Source of the DNA: Hyaloperonospora brassicae
Lineage: Eukaryota > Oomycota > Peronosporomycetes > Peronosporales > Peronosporaceae
Assembly (NCBI GenBank): GCA_947650285.1
Contig: CANTFL010001449.1
Location: 124,001 to 188,000 of the forward strand
Direction of reading: 5' to 3'
Length of the DNA stretch: 64,000 nucleotides
Numbering within the stretch: the first letter of the stretch is position 1; each line of letters opens with the position of its first letter. The translations under genes and the position numbers were made by a program. Below, in pieces: positions 43,351 to 55,938 of this stretch. Under the pieces are notes generated by a model. That model was given only the letters and a program-made list of their open reading frames with translations, made no database searches and was not told where the DNA came from.

Positions 43351-44819
43351 TGCAAATTACTATACCTCGCAGGTAGTATCTGAATGTGTAGCAGCATTCA
43401 AAACAAAATGAGTAAAGCAAACAATCCAGTATGTAATTTTTTCCTTCTCAATGTACCTTATTGATTGCACCGTCTTTTGCAGAAGATATATCGATCTTGA
43501 TGTGATGGGACTTACAAAACTCTGGCTCCCAGCGGGGTGTAGAATGAGAGCGATCCTTAAATTGTAGAGTCACGAAGGGGGCGGTTTCGTGATCACGTCA
43601 GAATTCTCTGGCGTCATGCGCTCGTTTTGTGATCGTTCATGACGGGTTTTCAGAGTAGCGCAATGCGCTAAAATTTGAAACTTTATCCATCTTATGTCCG
43701 GACAAAAATATAACTTTTGGCTGGAAAATTGTCAGAATATATGTCAAACAAACGTTTGACACATTAAAAGTACGGCATACAAAAACTTCGAAGTACGTAT
43801 TACCCACGCCCTCATTCTGACCAATTTGTGGTGTTGGGTCTTCCTTTTGTATCCAGAAATCACTTCAGTTATTTATTATGCGAGTTGCTGACGCGCATAT
43901 GTCTGTCACAATATACTGAACCCCTCGGCACAAACATCGTAATTGTGTGTCAGCGCAAAAAGACGGACTATGCTAAGTATATTGCACGATCGAGTACGTG
44001 TGTATCGTGCAACATGTTAGATGTGAACCGAGTGGGCCGAGCCCATATAATTGTGTGCATTGTGTACTCTACGGCTAATGGAAACATTGCATATCTTCGC
44101 TACATCCCAGCTATTATATCCAAAATAAAGCCGAATCACTAATCCAGTACCGGCTTCTCTTACGACGGACCATAAATATCTATTAGCATTGTGCACTCGA
44201 TAGAGTATTTGCCGCTTTACGAGCATTTGCGTGATTCCCTGTAATAACGTCCATGTTATCGCGTCAGCTCTCCACTGCCCTGTCACCTCTTGATGCTGTT
44301 TGTCTATTTTTCACCTTGTACAACCTCCGGTCGTGCCTCAAGCATCTTAAACAGCACTGTATACGCGCCATTTTGACACGGCTCCGTGGTAAAACAATAA
44401 CGAGATTTTACCGTTGAGTCGGGACATGGGAGCCCACAGAGCGCAGGCGTCAGTTAATTCCAAAAAGAATTCTGATTGGGGGAATACTGTCTGAGATGGG
44501 TGGCTCACGGTCTCGACCTGATCTCTCGGTCTCGATCCGACACCTTGATCTCGATCTGTTGTATACAAGTCGGTTGTGGGTCACTCCAAAGTTCCAGAGA
44601 GGGCACTTGGTGTAAGCCACATAGGTACAGAGGGACGATCTTTGGGGGACGGAAACGCGTGGCTTCAAAATTCGGGAGATAGATAGGCCTAGCGATGTTT
44701 TAGTTTTTGGATTTAATTGTTTAGCATTAAGTGAAGATTTATATGCTTCTAAGTACACGTGTCGACTTCTTTTCCAGGTTGGATCATTGGTCACCCGACG
44801 TCAAAGAAAGGTAAATACT
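43351..44819. other. Repeat-zone spacer with unclassified frames
   Basis: A 104-codon rightward frame at 43828-44142 and a 114-codon leftward frame at 44794-44450 have no recognised domain. A TCTCGATC-rich patch lies at 44510-44560. Probably decayed mobile DNA. Confidence 0.4.
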
Positions 44820-45150
44820 TTGATTAAGTGATATCCCTGGTTTGTTTGTCCAGGGGTCAAGGTCTCTCAACGAAAAACCCAATTGCGATCGGATGCAGCA
44901 GACAAGTAAAGGAGAAGGATGCGAGATCGCGATACGGTGTAAGTGGTCAGAAGGCTCGCATATCAAGCATCTACTTTGGACAAGGCGATCTAGTAGAGAT
45001 CAAGATGAATCATATCATGCACCTCACAAGTACATCCGATATCGTGTTAAGATTTCCACGCGATAGCACCAATCTCAACCAAGGTTAATCTTGGCATCGA
45101 CTCGAGTTCACTTATAAGAGTTCATCCCGCTCCACCGACGGTTACACAAG
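44820..45150 (+). repeat. Gypsy leader/gag repeat, copy C
   Basis: Same family as 24837-25250 and 36521-36916, but on the plus strand. Shared wording includes CCTGGTTTGTTTGTCCAGG, GTCTCTCAACGAAAAACCC, AAGTGGTCAGAAGG and the end CCGACGGTTACACAAGGTGAG. The translated core reads FGQGDLVEIKMNHIMHLTS. Confidence 0.65.
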
Positions 45151-48100
45151 GTGAGTATTAATTACATCACGGCATCGGAGTACCCCTACGCTAGTCGGGT
45201 ATCTGGGGGCGCCAGTGGAGAGTTGGGATCGATTTTTGAAAAGAGCGATCACCACTCCACCACAGCTCTGTCTCATCTCTTTACCAAGAAGCGAAATGTC
45301 AAACGCAAATATCTAGATGAAGCGTTTAGCAACAACGTGACCGCTTCATCGAGTAATGAACAATACATTCATATTACGATTGTAGCGTCAGCACACCTCT
45401 TCTTTCTTGTAAACGTCTACCGACGCTAAAAGAATGCAAAAGGATCTCTTTACTCGATGGATTATGAGAGGGAACGAAGAAGATAGGCGAAAATGGACAT
45501 TATTGATATGAGGCATGTGTATGTTCATCCATAGATTCGTTTGTATATTCATCCATTTATAGCGTAAACGTTGATGGTGCAGTTCCTTCTCATCGTGTAG
45601 TGCATTTCGAATGTATACTGCCGAATGGTCTTATATTTTTGTGACTATCCAGTGCATTTACCTGTATTCATGATTTAGTATCATGATAATAATGCTTCGT
45701 TCCGGATTGTTCAATGTGAACCAGATGGGAAACTGACGAAGGGCTCAATTATAAATGAATGCACGCAAGAATAGTGAGCGTAGATCACAGCTTCAGTCAA
45801 AATCGAGATATAGTGAACCAGGATAAAATATTATTGATGGTCGTGATTACTTACGTTATTGCAATCATATTTTTTTACATTCGACTTACGTGTGCGTCAA
45901 TCTTTAAATGTCCTATGCACGGCCATGTAAGTAAAGTTTCGAGGCGCCCGGCTAAACTTTTGTAAAATAAGGCTTACCTAGACTGCTTGCAGAACAAACG
46001 CGGATTCTCCGTTTCACCGGGTGACATTTTGTGATTCGTCTAGCCATCACGGACTCATCCACCGTAAAAGTAAGGGCATGACAAATTTCAATCCACGCAT
46101 CAAAGCTTTGCCCATTTGAGTTTTGTAAAATGAATGCGATCCAAAAAATTCGTCAAATCGTCGGTGGTCTCTCGTAGACTTCATATAATTTGCTGCGAAA
46201 TGTTTGTACAATGAACTGCGAACGACAAATTAATGCGAGAGGAACTCAACGCGGCCGGATATTGAAAGTTGCTTTACTAAAAGTTCCCTCTTAGCAAGAA
46301 CATGGTGCGTAACATGTTTTGCTGTTAAGCAACAACAGCAGGCTGATGTTACTGTTAGTGGGTCAATCCACATCAGGCGACTCGAAAGGTATAAGGTTGA
46401 CATGTGATTGCTCTATTGCGCTGGGGACATCTACCATAATAATTTTACATTTGTTGGTGTAAAATAAATAAGTAAGCCGTCTCTAGCGCAATATAGATCC
46501 ATGCTTAGTTGGCTTGTTATAGCGTGTGACATAAGATACATCCGATGTGACTACTTATATCGCGCGTGTCAAAAGCGTACATCCTTGTAGGACTTGAAAT
46601 TGGCTTATCCTATTTACAAATTAAGGTATATAATAATATCCAGTACGAACATAGCAGGGTTTTATGAATTTCGAGTGTCAAAGATCTTGGTTGATAGATG
46701 ACATGTCACAATTGTATGTCTATAAGAAAATTTAATGGTCATTGATACAAGCAAACTACGTTTTTACACTCAAATGTTTCAAATCTGTAGGTCGATATTG
46801 ACCACATCGCGTCATCCATACTACGATTGCCGTGTCATCGTGCTACATGATAAACGCCGGATCCAAGCCTTTTCACATATCACGGACCAATCCGGATCCT
46901 AGGTCGTATTCGAAATCCGGTCATCGAGTGTGTAAAAGCGAAGTAATCAATAGCTATGTTATTAAATAGATCATGTGCTCGAGTGATCCCAACAATTTTC
47001 TGATTGATAGAGCACGGTCCGTGATTAAAGGTCCTTCACGACGCTGAAAGAGACATGGAAAGATAATGGAGAAGGCAGGTCTACTCTTGACCGTTTTACA
47101 TCGATTAGTGGGCTAGGAAGAAATGTTAGGCGAATCTTGATCCGTGAATTACAGCACGCGATCCACTCTAGTAAAAAAATTCTAGGGATTAGGTTTCACT
47201 GTAATTACGTAATCGGGATCGACTATTGATGAAATGCTGGAATGACCGATAATATGTCCGAACTATTGTCGGCACCAGGTATTTTGGATGGAGGATATAC
47301 GATACACGTACGATCTTAATCGAAACGTGATTATATGTATTGAGAACTACGTATGATATGGACGATATTGATGTGAACGTTTGAGTGACCGAGATCCAAA
47401 TGACCTATCTATTTCTTTGCCCAACGTAATAAATGACTGACTACAGATAAGCATGCTGGAATATCCATTAGAAACTAATAGAGGAATGAACCGGTACACG
47501 TGAAATCTTGGCTGCTCAAAGACTTGCGCATATTCGGATGAACATGTATTGGATGCATACACTCATTTTATACATATAAGTGACATCGCTATCATGTTAG
47601 ATAAGATTTCAGATTCACCGATTTTTGAACCACTGTAATATCATTAATACAATTTGGGTACTATTATTTAATGAGTGCATCCGTAATACTTTAAACACAA
47701 AGTAAATAATTATGTAATTTGTAAATTATCATAATATTGTTTATACAGAAGAACTTAAAATAATCTTTTGTTCATGTAAAAAGAAATGATGAAATGAAGT
47801 GAGTTTTTTTTATGAGAATTCAAATTTGATGAAGCAATATTGTTGTATGTTATAGGCTGCCATTTCTAATTTCTTAATATTATTGTTTTCGTATTTTATT
47901 CTTGCGCTATTTACAGTATAGAAATGATCTCTATCAGATCAATTCATATTTTGTGCCTGTAATCTTTTTCGTATGTAAAATTAAAAAAATATATAGACGT
48001 GGTCAAATATTGCAATACAACAATTGGTTGCTGTGATCGCATTCGTGGATTTTTGTCATCTCATAATTCCGATCTACAATCCTCGCCAAAATTCTTACGT

Positions 48101-48948
48101 CAGTGACGAGATTTGGAACCTTTAATCATAAACTTGCCTGGTAAGTTTCTGCTTTTTTGTGCATTTTTCGAGCCGCGCGAGGTCATGTCTACGTAGACAT
48201 GGGAGCCTTGCACTGATGTACCAGTTTGTGCAATTAATCGAGAGAGGGGCAAAACCTTGAAAGGTTCTGGAAATACTTATCCTTAACTGATAGTGATGCT
48301 ACCGTTGCATGTATGCAGCGACAAGTACACCAACAGCAGTGGCTTACGTGCCGGATAACATAAGAACGATATTCCGAGACTATGCCTAGTGTAGCCAATC
48401 GAAACGGCCATAGAGGTAGAATGCGGCATCTAAGATGAGTTGTAAGCGCAAGTTATAGGTGCACATACATGGCTTGGTGCGATATGTTGACAATCTTGCG
48501 TATAATTGCAACCCTGTGACAATGGCCCCAAGTAACAAAACAGCTACATACCGATCGGCATCGCACCGTGTAATGAATGATACAGATCTTAAAAAAGTAA
48601 ACAAGCAGCAACTAGTTTCTGGCTCAATCGAGGATGTAACTTTTATTCTTGCTTATGTCCGATTCGACAGGCTCTTTCGAGTCCAATTACAAGCGTATGC
48701 ATCTTGCAGGCGTACAGCCTCGGGTTCCACGAGAGCGTCTCCCCTCCGGGTATTGCGCTCACAATCACTTCGTGACCCACCACTTTTTGACGTTTTCAGC
48801 TGGTCCATCGCGAAATATTGCCACTCGATCCGTGATCGCGTCAATATTCCATTACGTCGACGATAGTACGCGGTCTCTGCTCCACCATCTGGTGCTTTAC
48901 ACAAAATATCTACAACGTCACTCATTCATTGTACACCTCATCCACACA
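45151..48948. other. Long non-coding tract, AT-rich in its centre
   Basis: No gene is recognised in 3.8 kb. A retroelement gag-like relic is listed separately at 46030-46230. From about 47570 to 48020 the sequence is strongly AT-rich, with runs of A and T. An initiator-like CTCATTCATT at 48921-48930 lies about 20-30 nt before the aminotransferase start codon. Confidence 0.55.
46030..46230 (-). mobile_element. Retroelement gag-like relic
   Basis: The minus frame reads NGQSFDAWIEICHALTFTVD then ESVMARRITK, resembling the F-x-x-W start of copia-type gag. An 18-base stretch (ATCACGGACTCATCCACC, 46046-46063) recurs exactly at 60755-60772 in another decayed tract. Family assignment is weak. Confidence 0.35.
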
Positions 48949-50712
48949 ATGGACAAGCACAGCGCCATCGCATTCGGTGTGGCTGCCGGTCTAGGCGTCG
49001 GGTACCTCCTGGGAAAAGCGCACCCTAGAGCTCCTCTTGCAGCGAACGGTGGCACAGAGCTGTCAGAACGTGCCAAGGACTTGGACGAGGTGGAGCGCCT
49101 CATTCGTGCCAATATTCTTGCCCTCACGCCATATCGCTGTGCTCGCGATGACTACGATCAAGGTACCTCAGTACCTAATGCGTAGCACTCTAGCTCGATG
49201 CGACCCTACCTACCGAATGAATTTGTAGCAAAAGATTGATATCCGTTGATGTGCTGCGTGGGCAGGCATTCTGCTCGATGCCAATGAAAACAGTTTGGGT
49301 CCACCACTGTCGGGTTATGAGCAACTACAAGCCATGCGACTAGAGCGCTATCCGTGTCCGTATCAGTTTGAGCTGAAGAAGGCTATTACCGATTACAGGT
49401 ACGATATCATATACACTCTATGGGTTGCTGTGACAAGGCCGTGTGGTGCTCAGACTGTCACGTTCTGGTAGGAATCATAATGCGACGGAGACGATCAGCC
49501 AGGCAAACACGTTCTTGGGCGTTGGAAGCGACGAAGCCATTGACTTGATCATTCGCGTTGCTTGCACTCCTCGTGTAGACAACGTTTTGATTACACCGCC
49601 GACCTACGGCATGTACAGTGTCTGTGCCAACATCCACGATGTAGCAATTGTCTCTGTGCCGCTGCAAATCGAAGCACCGGCAGAGAATCTTACCGGACTG
49701 AAGCCAGGCCTTCCCCAGCCATCCTTTCACATTGACCCTCGAGAGGTGAGCTGCGGACGATACGAAGGGGGATGCCGCTGGACTTGTCAACACGGTCGCC
49801 TCCAAGATCCTTACAAATGTCTGCGTGTCTTCCGCAGATTTTGCATGCCGTCACTCCATTGACGAAGGTCATTTTCCTGTGCAGTCCCGGCAATCCCACG
49901 GCCAATGTGCTGCGCCTCAAGGACGTGGAAGCCATTCTGGAGTCAGAGGTCGGTGGTGTTATTGGTGGTGGCTGAGAACGACACGGTGACATTATCTGTT
50001 CATTTGTTCAACAGGAGTACAAGGGTTTTGTGGTAGTGGATGAAGCATATATTGACTTTTCTAACACCTCGAGCTTATGCACGATGGTGAACAAGCACAG
50101 GCGGCTCATTGTGCTGCAGACGCTCTCGAAGGGCTTTGGGCTTGCAGGCATTCGTCTGGGTATTGCCTTTGGTGACCCGAAGCTGATCCAAGTGCTCAAC
50201 AATGTAAAAGCTCCTTACAACATTAGCAAGCTGACGTCGGATGTTGCGCGCAAGGCTTTCTCAAACCTGGAGGAGCTGCACAAGAGCGTGTCCCTCATCA
50301 AGGAGGTATGCAAAAGTTATATGCTGATTGCGTATTGATACAGTAGTGCGAGGGTTCTGACTTGTGGTCACGACATCCACAGGAGAAACACCGAGTGATT
50401 GCGGAGCTACAGAAGCTCCCTTTCGTGCGCCGTATCTACGCCTCGGACTCGAACTTTGTGCTTTTCGAGGTAGGTGTTCATCAAATCTTCATGAAGCCCA
50501 AAGTGTGCGGTAACGTCTTTTGGTACCGTGTCTCGTGAACACAGATTCCGCACGCGCTCAAAGTCTACCGCGAAATGGCCAGTCGTGGAGTGGTCATTCG
50601 TTATCGCGGCAAGGAGCATCTACTTGCTGACTGCGTCCGTGCAACGATCGGCTCTCGTACCGAAAACGATCGCATGCTTGAGTTGCTTGTGGAAGTAATG
50701 GGCGAACAGTAA
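48949..50712 (+). CDS. hisC: Histidinol-phosphate aminotransferase
   Basis: Seven exons (48949-49162, 49266-49398, 49454-49745, 49838-49948, 50015-50305, 50383-50469, 50545-50712) join in frame to 431 residues. The enzyme is a PLP-dependent class I/II aminotransferase of histidine synthesis. It turns imidazole-acetol phosphate and glutamate into histidinol phosphate. Signatures are [45 protein letters not shown], and [14 protein letters not shown] with the Schiff-base lysine. The first 25 residues hold a hydrophobic segment ([18 protein letters not shown]) not found in bacterial HisC, so the protein may be membrane-anchored or organelle-targeted. An initiator-like CTCATTCATT at 48921 supports the chosen ATG. 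It converges on the THH1-like gene, with 284 bp between stop codons. Confidence 0.93.
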
Positions 50713-50996
50713 TCGCTTCCACGCCTACCGTTACGTGCGAACGCGATGCGCAAAGCTTACCATGTGCGCACAATGCAGCTCGTGTCGCACACTAGTTCTC
50801 TTCTGTTGTGTTGATCTTCAGACCTTATGGCGCTAGTTGTGTTCCTCTAGAAACAAAGCGAGTGTATTCCATGCGCAAATATATGAACAGATTCATTCGA
50901 CACAACCACCACAAGAAATGTGCTGAATGGTGACGGCCCGCCCGCAACTGGCAAAAGGCATCGTACAAAACGATTCCATGATGGCATTCCATGTCC

Positions 50997-52384
50997 TTAG
51001 CCGCGCAGCAAACTCTGTTCCAACGGGTCGTTTCCGTCACAATCACCCCTACCCGTGCCAAAAAAGATGCCACAGCCTCGAATCGGTTTTGACGTTGCGG
51101 ACAGACTGCTGGAAGCTCGGCGAGTGGGCAGTCGACGATTGAAGTACAGCACCGACAGCGCTGGCACGATTTCCAAGACGGCATAGTACACTACCACTAC
51201 AAACCAAGTGCTACGGTCATGTAGCTGACGTTTCTCCGTAGACAAAACAACCTGTAGTGCGCAACGCGTCATGAAACAGGATGTGCCAATCGACGTTATG
51301 TTCACCAGTTCCCTCAGTTTCCTTGATCGAATCCTCATTTCCACCGGCACAGATCTGTCACATGACGCGAGAGAAAGCATGAGCCAGTCGTGTAGCAGAG
51401 CAACATGCAGTCGTTATTCTGAGACCACAAATCAGCAGCACCGACCGTAGTTCAGTGTATGCTTTTCTTCCAAAGTAGATAAAGCCAGTGGCGATGATCA
51501 GGAAGAGCTCCATGTTCAGCAATGCTTGTGTTCGTGTGAAAAACGCACCTACAAAACAAGATAAGGAAATTTCTCAGTATTCATACAGACGCTGCACACA
51601 ACTGGGATCGAAGCGTACGTTCGTTTCGCCACACCGACGCATAGAATGCCCAAAACAATCCTTGAATAAGCAGTACAACCTATACATTATAATCAATCAT
51701 ACGTTGTTGTTCGAAAGCGTGACACCACATCAGCGTCATCACCAACGCCAACGTGTTACGACCCGTTTGCTGCACGCACCACAATGCACCATCGGATAGC
51801 AGGCTTCACAACGTCTGTCAACGTCGACAGCTTGTCCACTGCATTGTAGTACACCTCTGCCCAGAACTGTACCAATAGAGCATAGATCGCAAAAAATGCC
51901 AGAATCGGCACTTGGTCCATAACGTAGAACAGGTCGCGCTTGACTGGAGAGCACGCATGGACATTGACTTCTCCCGACAAAACGTCGCACCAATCGAGTC
52001 CCACCAACAGCAGGAAAAGCGAACGATCTGCACGGTAAAAACAATTTCCGCATGGGTGAGTACGACGCCGTATCATCTACCCACAAATCGTGCACAAAGA
52101 GGGCTCGCACCAAGCGTGGCGAAGAACATGAGCAGATGAATCATCTTCTGAACAGTCCAAGGACGATACCGACCGCAATTTCGTACGAGCTGAGCCGCTG
52201 CGATGCATCCGACAAGCGCATACACGATACTGTCGACAAGAAACGCTGTTCGCACGCCCTCTTCTTCGTCGTCGACGACGTCGTTCCCAAAGCTGCTGCT
52301 GCTACTGCCGTAAGTGCTCCGCCACATTGTCATCATCCGCATGAGACGACGAAACGAACAGAGTGATGTCACTAAACATCGCAT
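50997..52384 (-). CDS. THH1/TOM1/TOM3-family multi-pass membrane protein
   Basis: Five exons (complement of 52384-52081, 52027-51780, 51679-51619, 51548-51446, 51354-50997) join in frame to 357 residues. About seven membrane segments are visible, among them FLVDSIVYALVGCIAAAQLV, SLFLLLVGLDW, ILAFFAIYALLVQFW, FLIIATGFIYFG and FVVVVYYAVLEIVPALSVLY. The pattern PWTVQKMIHLLMFFATLGAS and the closing LYFNRRLP are typical of the THH1/TOM1/TOM3 domain. In plants these proteins sit in endomembranes, and TOM1/TOM3 support tobamovirus replication; the role in oomycetes is unknown. The end beyond about residue 315 is polar and variable. The start codons of this gene and the MAU2-like gene are 66 bp apart, if the first ATG is used; an in-frame ATG at 52336 is an alternative. 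Confidence 0.75.
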
Positions 52385-52450
52385 CGCAACTCTCTCGTTT
52401 TAGTGACTCGCACCCTGTTGTTTGCAAGTGCGAGTTACAGCAAAACCGTC
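52385..52450. promoter_or_regulatory. Compact divergent promoter between THH1-like and MAU2-like genes
   Basis: Only 66 bp separate two divergent start codons. The region holds CAACTCTCTCGTTTTAG and no TATA box. Transcripts must overlap, or one of the genes starts at a later ATG. Confidence 0.4.
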
Positions 52451-55035
52451 ATGACGCGGTCCATTGCACTACGTGAAGAGCTGCAGACGGACGACGTGCA
52501 ACAGCTGTGGGCTCTCGCATGTCTGTTGGCGCAGAGGAAGTTAGTAGTCCAGACCGCGCAGTGTCTAGAGGTGCATTTGTAGTGTGTCGACGAAAAAATG
52601 CGAAGACATAAAGCCACTCATCTCTCTTTTATGGTCTATCTAGCCTCTCTGTGCACTTGATTGCAGCGCTCGAAGCGCCGAAGAGCAAGCAATACTAGTG
52701 CAGGCAAATTCGATGTATGCTGAGATTTGTAGCGCAGCGTGCAGCAGAAGCAAGAAGGCTGCGGATCGAGAGCTGTGGACACGTCGCATTGTCCAGATCG
52801 AGAAATGTATCGATTCGGTTGACTCTGCGGTTGCTCGAGGTGTTCCTTGCAGTGTAAGTATGAGAAGCAATGGATACAGCACTGGATATAGCAAAGATGG
52901 TTTTTTACCTGGCTAACGTAGATGTAAATGGTGCTGGCATGACATGCAGCATGAGAGCCAGCTGCGGCTACTGAAGGCGAAGTTTATACTTCAGCGGCAG
53001 TTAAAAGCCGAGCGGTATACAAAGAACCAGAAGATACTGGAGATTTTGACTGAAGGCTTGCAGGTCGCTGCAAGGTTCGATGATTCGGTTGCTGTGGGAT
53101 TCAGGAAATACTTTGAGGTGAAGATGAAGGCTTGCCTGGTAAAGATGCATGCCGCAACTGTCACGGAAAAGTGCGGTAAGGGTCGCGACGATGTCAACAG
53201 ATTTGCGGAAAACTTGCGATATTTACGAACTGCGCTGCCAAGTTCAATCAACAAGAGCTTTTTGGTGCGTGAGAATTTCTTGCTTGTTTGTACCGGATTA
53301 GCAAAACTCGTATCACTGCTGACTTGTGCTGACCGATGTATAGTTATGGCTGGTCGAAGCAACACGCCACACAGCTATCTCATCGTTCATTCCAGGTGAT
53401 GTTGCCGAGACGCGTCAATTAGTTGACTTTGGCCAGGAATTTCTAGACCGAGTGTCCGTACATGAACCGGTATCTACAGACTTTCGTCTGCACCACCTAG
53501 TCATAACTGGTTTCTATTACTTACGGTAAGAACTTGCTTGTGGGACAAAGTTGTGACATGTCTAGTCTTGTCCTCATCGTGATGTTGCGCAGAACGGGGG
53601 CGCTTACTAAACTGACACCGTTACTAAAGGAAGCTTACACATGGGCTAACGGCGCCGAAAACGACGACAGTCAAGAGCGCACAGGAAGTACAAAGCACCC
53701 GTTTTTGAAAACAATTCTGGACTCATTGCGTGTGAGTGTGGTTGCATCCTCTGATCCGAAGGAGGCATGTGATCTTGCCATGAAGACCGCGCTTTCGGCC
53801 CAAGAAAATTTACAGGCGTCGTCTACTCAGCCAGCAGTGCGACTCGTGCTCATCGCAACGCTATTCGACATGCTGTACGTCTACTGCCGCTTGCTGGCCG
53901 TACAATGTCGGTATGCAGACATGGGTACAAGCATCGTGCAGACGACCACACTGTTTACGACGTACAAGGTGGACCTAGAGCGGAGCATACTTTATCGTGT
54001 TGTTCTTGCACGTTGTCACACGTTGATTGCAAAGGTGAACGACCGTTACGCTTGATGAGCACATTGAGCTATTGAACGTGGGGGTGTTTCTCATCGACAT
54101 GAATTTGATGTGTCTTTGCTTTCGATTTGCAGTTTGCCACCGCCATTGGAAAGGTAAAAAACGCTTGTGCCCACCTAAACTTTGTAGTGGATAAGGTGCT
54201 TCCTGCCCCCGCTGTTGGCAATGCATCGTACCCTGACGCATACTTGGCCGCGTGGGTTGACGTGCTCGAAGTTGCCACACACTGTTGCAAAGTGGATACT
54301 TTGAAGTGCTTGACATCAAGCAGCGGTGCGTGTAAGGGTGCAAGGATAGAGCAGATATACCCCAGCCGAGTTTTGCTACAATGGGCCGCTCGTGTTCTCA
54401 CACTCGACGGATTACAATATCAGATGCGTCAGTGCTGCAATGTTGAGCTCCGTGCCAGGGTAGGCAAAAACAAGGTCCGGTTCCTACTTTATTACACTAA
54501 CTCTGTCGCGTACACTCCTGTTTGTTGCATTTAGCACGACCTTGCACTTGCGAAATGGATGTGGGCGACGAAAAGCTCATCAAACGACATCGAAGCAGAC
54601 GAAAGTAACGTTGGTCGCACTGCACGCGATTCGCTGCACACCAAGCTAGAGACACTTCGTCCGGGGACGTTTACTCTCCTCCACGATGCGCTTCACCGTG
54701 TGAACACAAGTGTGACATGCTGCGAGACGACCTCCGAGATCATGGCATTGTTCGGACCGCAGCTAGCAGCTCGCGGCGAAGTGGAGCAAGCTGAAAACAT
54801 GCTGGAGAACGCCATCTGCATCGCCCTGCACGCCAAGAATGTACTGCTACAGACGCGGCTTCTGGCAGACGTCTTTGAGCTCTACGCAAGCAAAGGACTA
54901 ACCAAGGCGCAAGCAGCTGCTGCCGCAAAGTACGAGAAGAAGCTGGCAACTTTACAGCGTCGTGTCGCAGCAGCTCAAGCCAACGAGGCCACACTGGTAG
55001 CTCTACTGCGATGGACTGTCGACGGGAGCACTTGA
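52451..55035 (+). CDS. MAU2: MAU2/SCC4-like cohesin loading factor
   Basis: Seven exons (52451-52578, 52667-52853, 52950-53264, 53344-53525, 53593-54034, 54133-54459, 54535-55035) join in frame to 693 residues. The protein is almost entirely helical, as in TPR superhelices. Several stretches align in order with human MAU2: the start (WALACLLAQRKLVVQTAQCL), the middle (LVITGFYYLRTGALTKLTPL, opposite HYLDAGQVKSVKPCL) and the end (ENAICIALHAKNVLLQTRLL then AAKYEKKLATLQ). MAU2 binds the N terminus of NIPBL/SCC2 and loads cohesin on chromatin. The first donor (GTAGTG at 52579) is weak and was chosen because it keeps frame and fits the alignment. The call rests on by-eye alignment of diverged helices. 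Confidence 0.6.
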
Positions 55036-55938
55036 AACATTTTTGACAGTGCAAGTTTCTTCTGAAACGACTACCAAAGTCGTAACTCGTGACAATATTA
55101 GAGCACGAAGCAGCTCACTGGTTTTCGTGACGCGAGTGACAAGTGCAACGCAGCCGTTCTGGACCCCGTCTCGCGCAGCAGTCCACTCGCTTCTCACAAC
55201 CGTGCCACGGTGCCTGCTGTGTGGCGAATCGATTGTGCCATTGGCACACCTTGCGCTCTCATTGCGTGCGCGCATGACGATCCCGCAGCTTCCGCCTAAA
55301 GAACAAGACCATGCCACCAGAGATAAGAACGCAGTCGTCACAACCTTCGCACGACTCCCGCCCATTCACCACACTGCTAGCCCAGACGCCTATTGTTTAC
55401 CATAAACCGCAGCTCGTTCTGAAAAGACGCGACGAAGTTACCCACAAACATATCCGCGACGAAGCGAAAAACCCGCAGCGATTCTTCCTTCATTGCTACT
55501 TTGGGATTATTACGAGCTGTTTACGGTTACTCGCTGCGGCGGTGGTGGTACCAGTGTACCATCCTCGCCACGCGCGACTGGCTCTGCCGATCCAACTGTC
55601 ACTGTCTAATTACAGACACACTTTTCGAAACAGACAGACGAATAAACAAACAAACAAACAAACTCAGAAACGAACCGACAAACGGATTGACATTGGCACA
55701 CAGACCGACAGACAGCTCTTCGCACCTTGAAGTAGCGCTACTAAACAAGTCGCTGTTCTCTTCGTCTCGATATCAACTTATCATCACTCCTCCTCATTGA
55801 TGCAGCGCCACCAGTGCGTCGTCCTTCTTATTTGCTCATGCAGCACTGCATCATACTCACTCTGCTGCTTGTCTTGTTGTTTGTGTGTCACGCTGTCTTC
55901 TCTCTTCTTCTCTTGTCGTGGATTCTTTGTTGTGGATC
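55036..55938. other. Intergenic region and leader of the TBC gene, with simple repeats
   Basis: No recognised gene. An ACAAACAAACAAACAAAC run lies at about 55646-55664, followed by ACAGACCGACAGACAG. Overlapping frames of 120-140 codons here are low in complexity and share no family. Confidence 0.55.

Noticed and set aside
48386..48866. Overlapping frames of 72-135 codons just upstream of the aminotransferase
   Set aside because: They run into the gene in a different reading context, lack any domain, and the initiator-like site lies downstream of them.
55043..55800. Several 90-140-codon plus frames before the TBC gene
   Set aside because: Simple-sequence composition, no motif, and no splice link to either neighbour.
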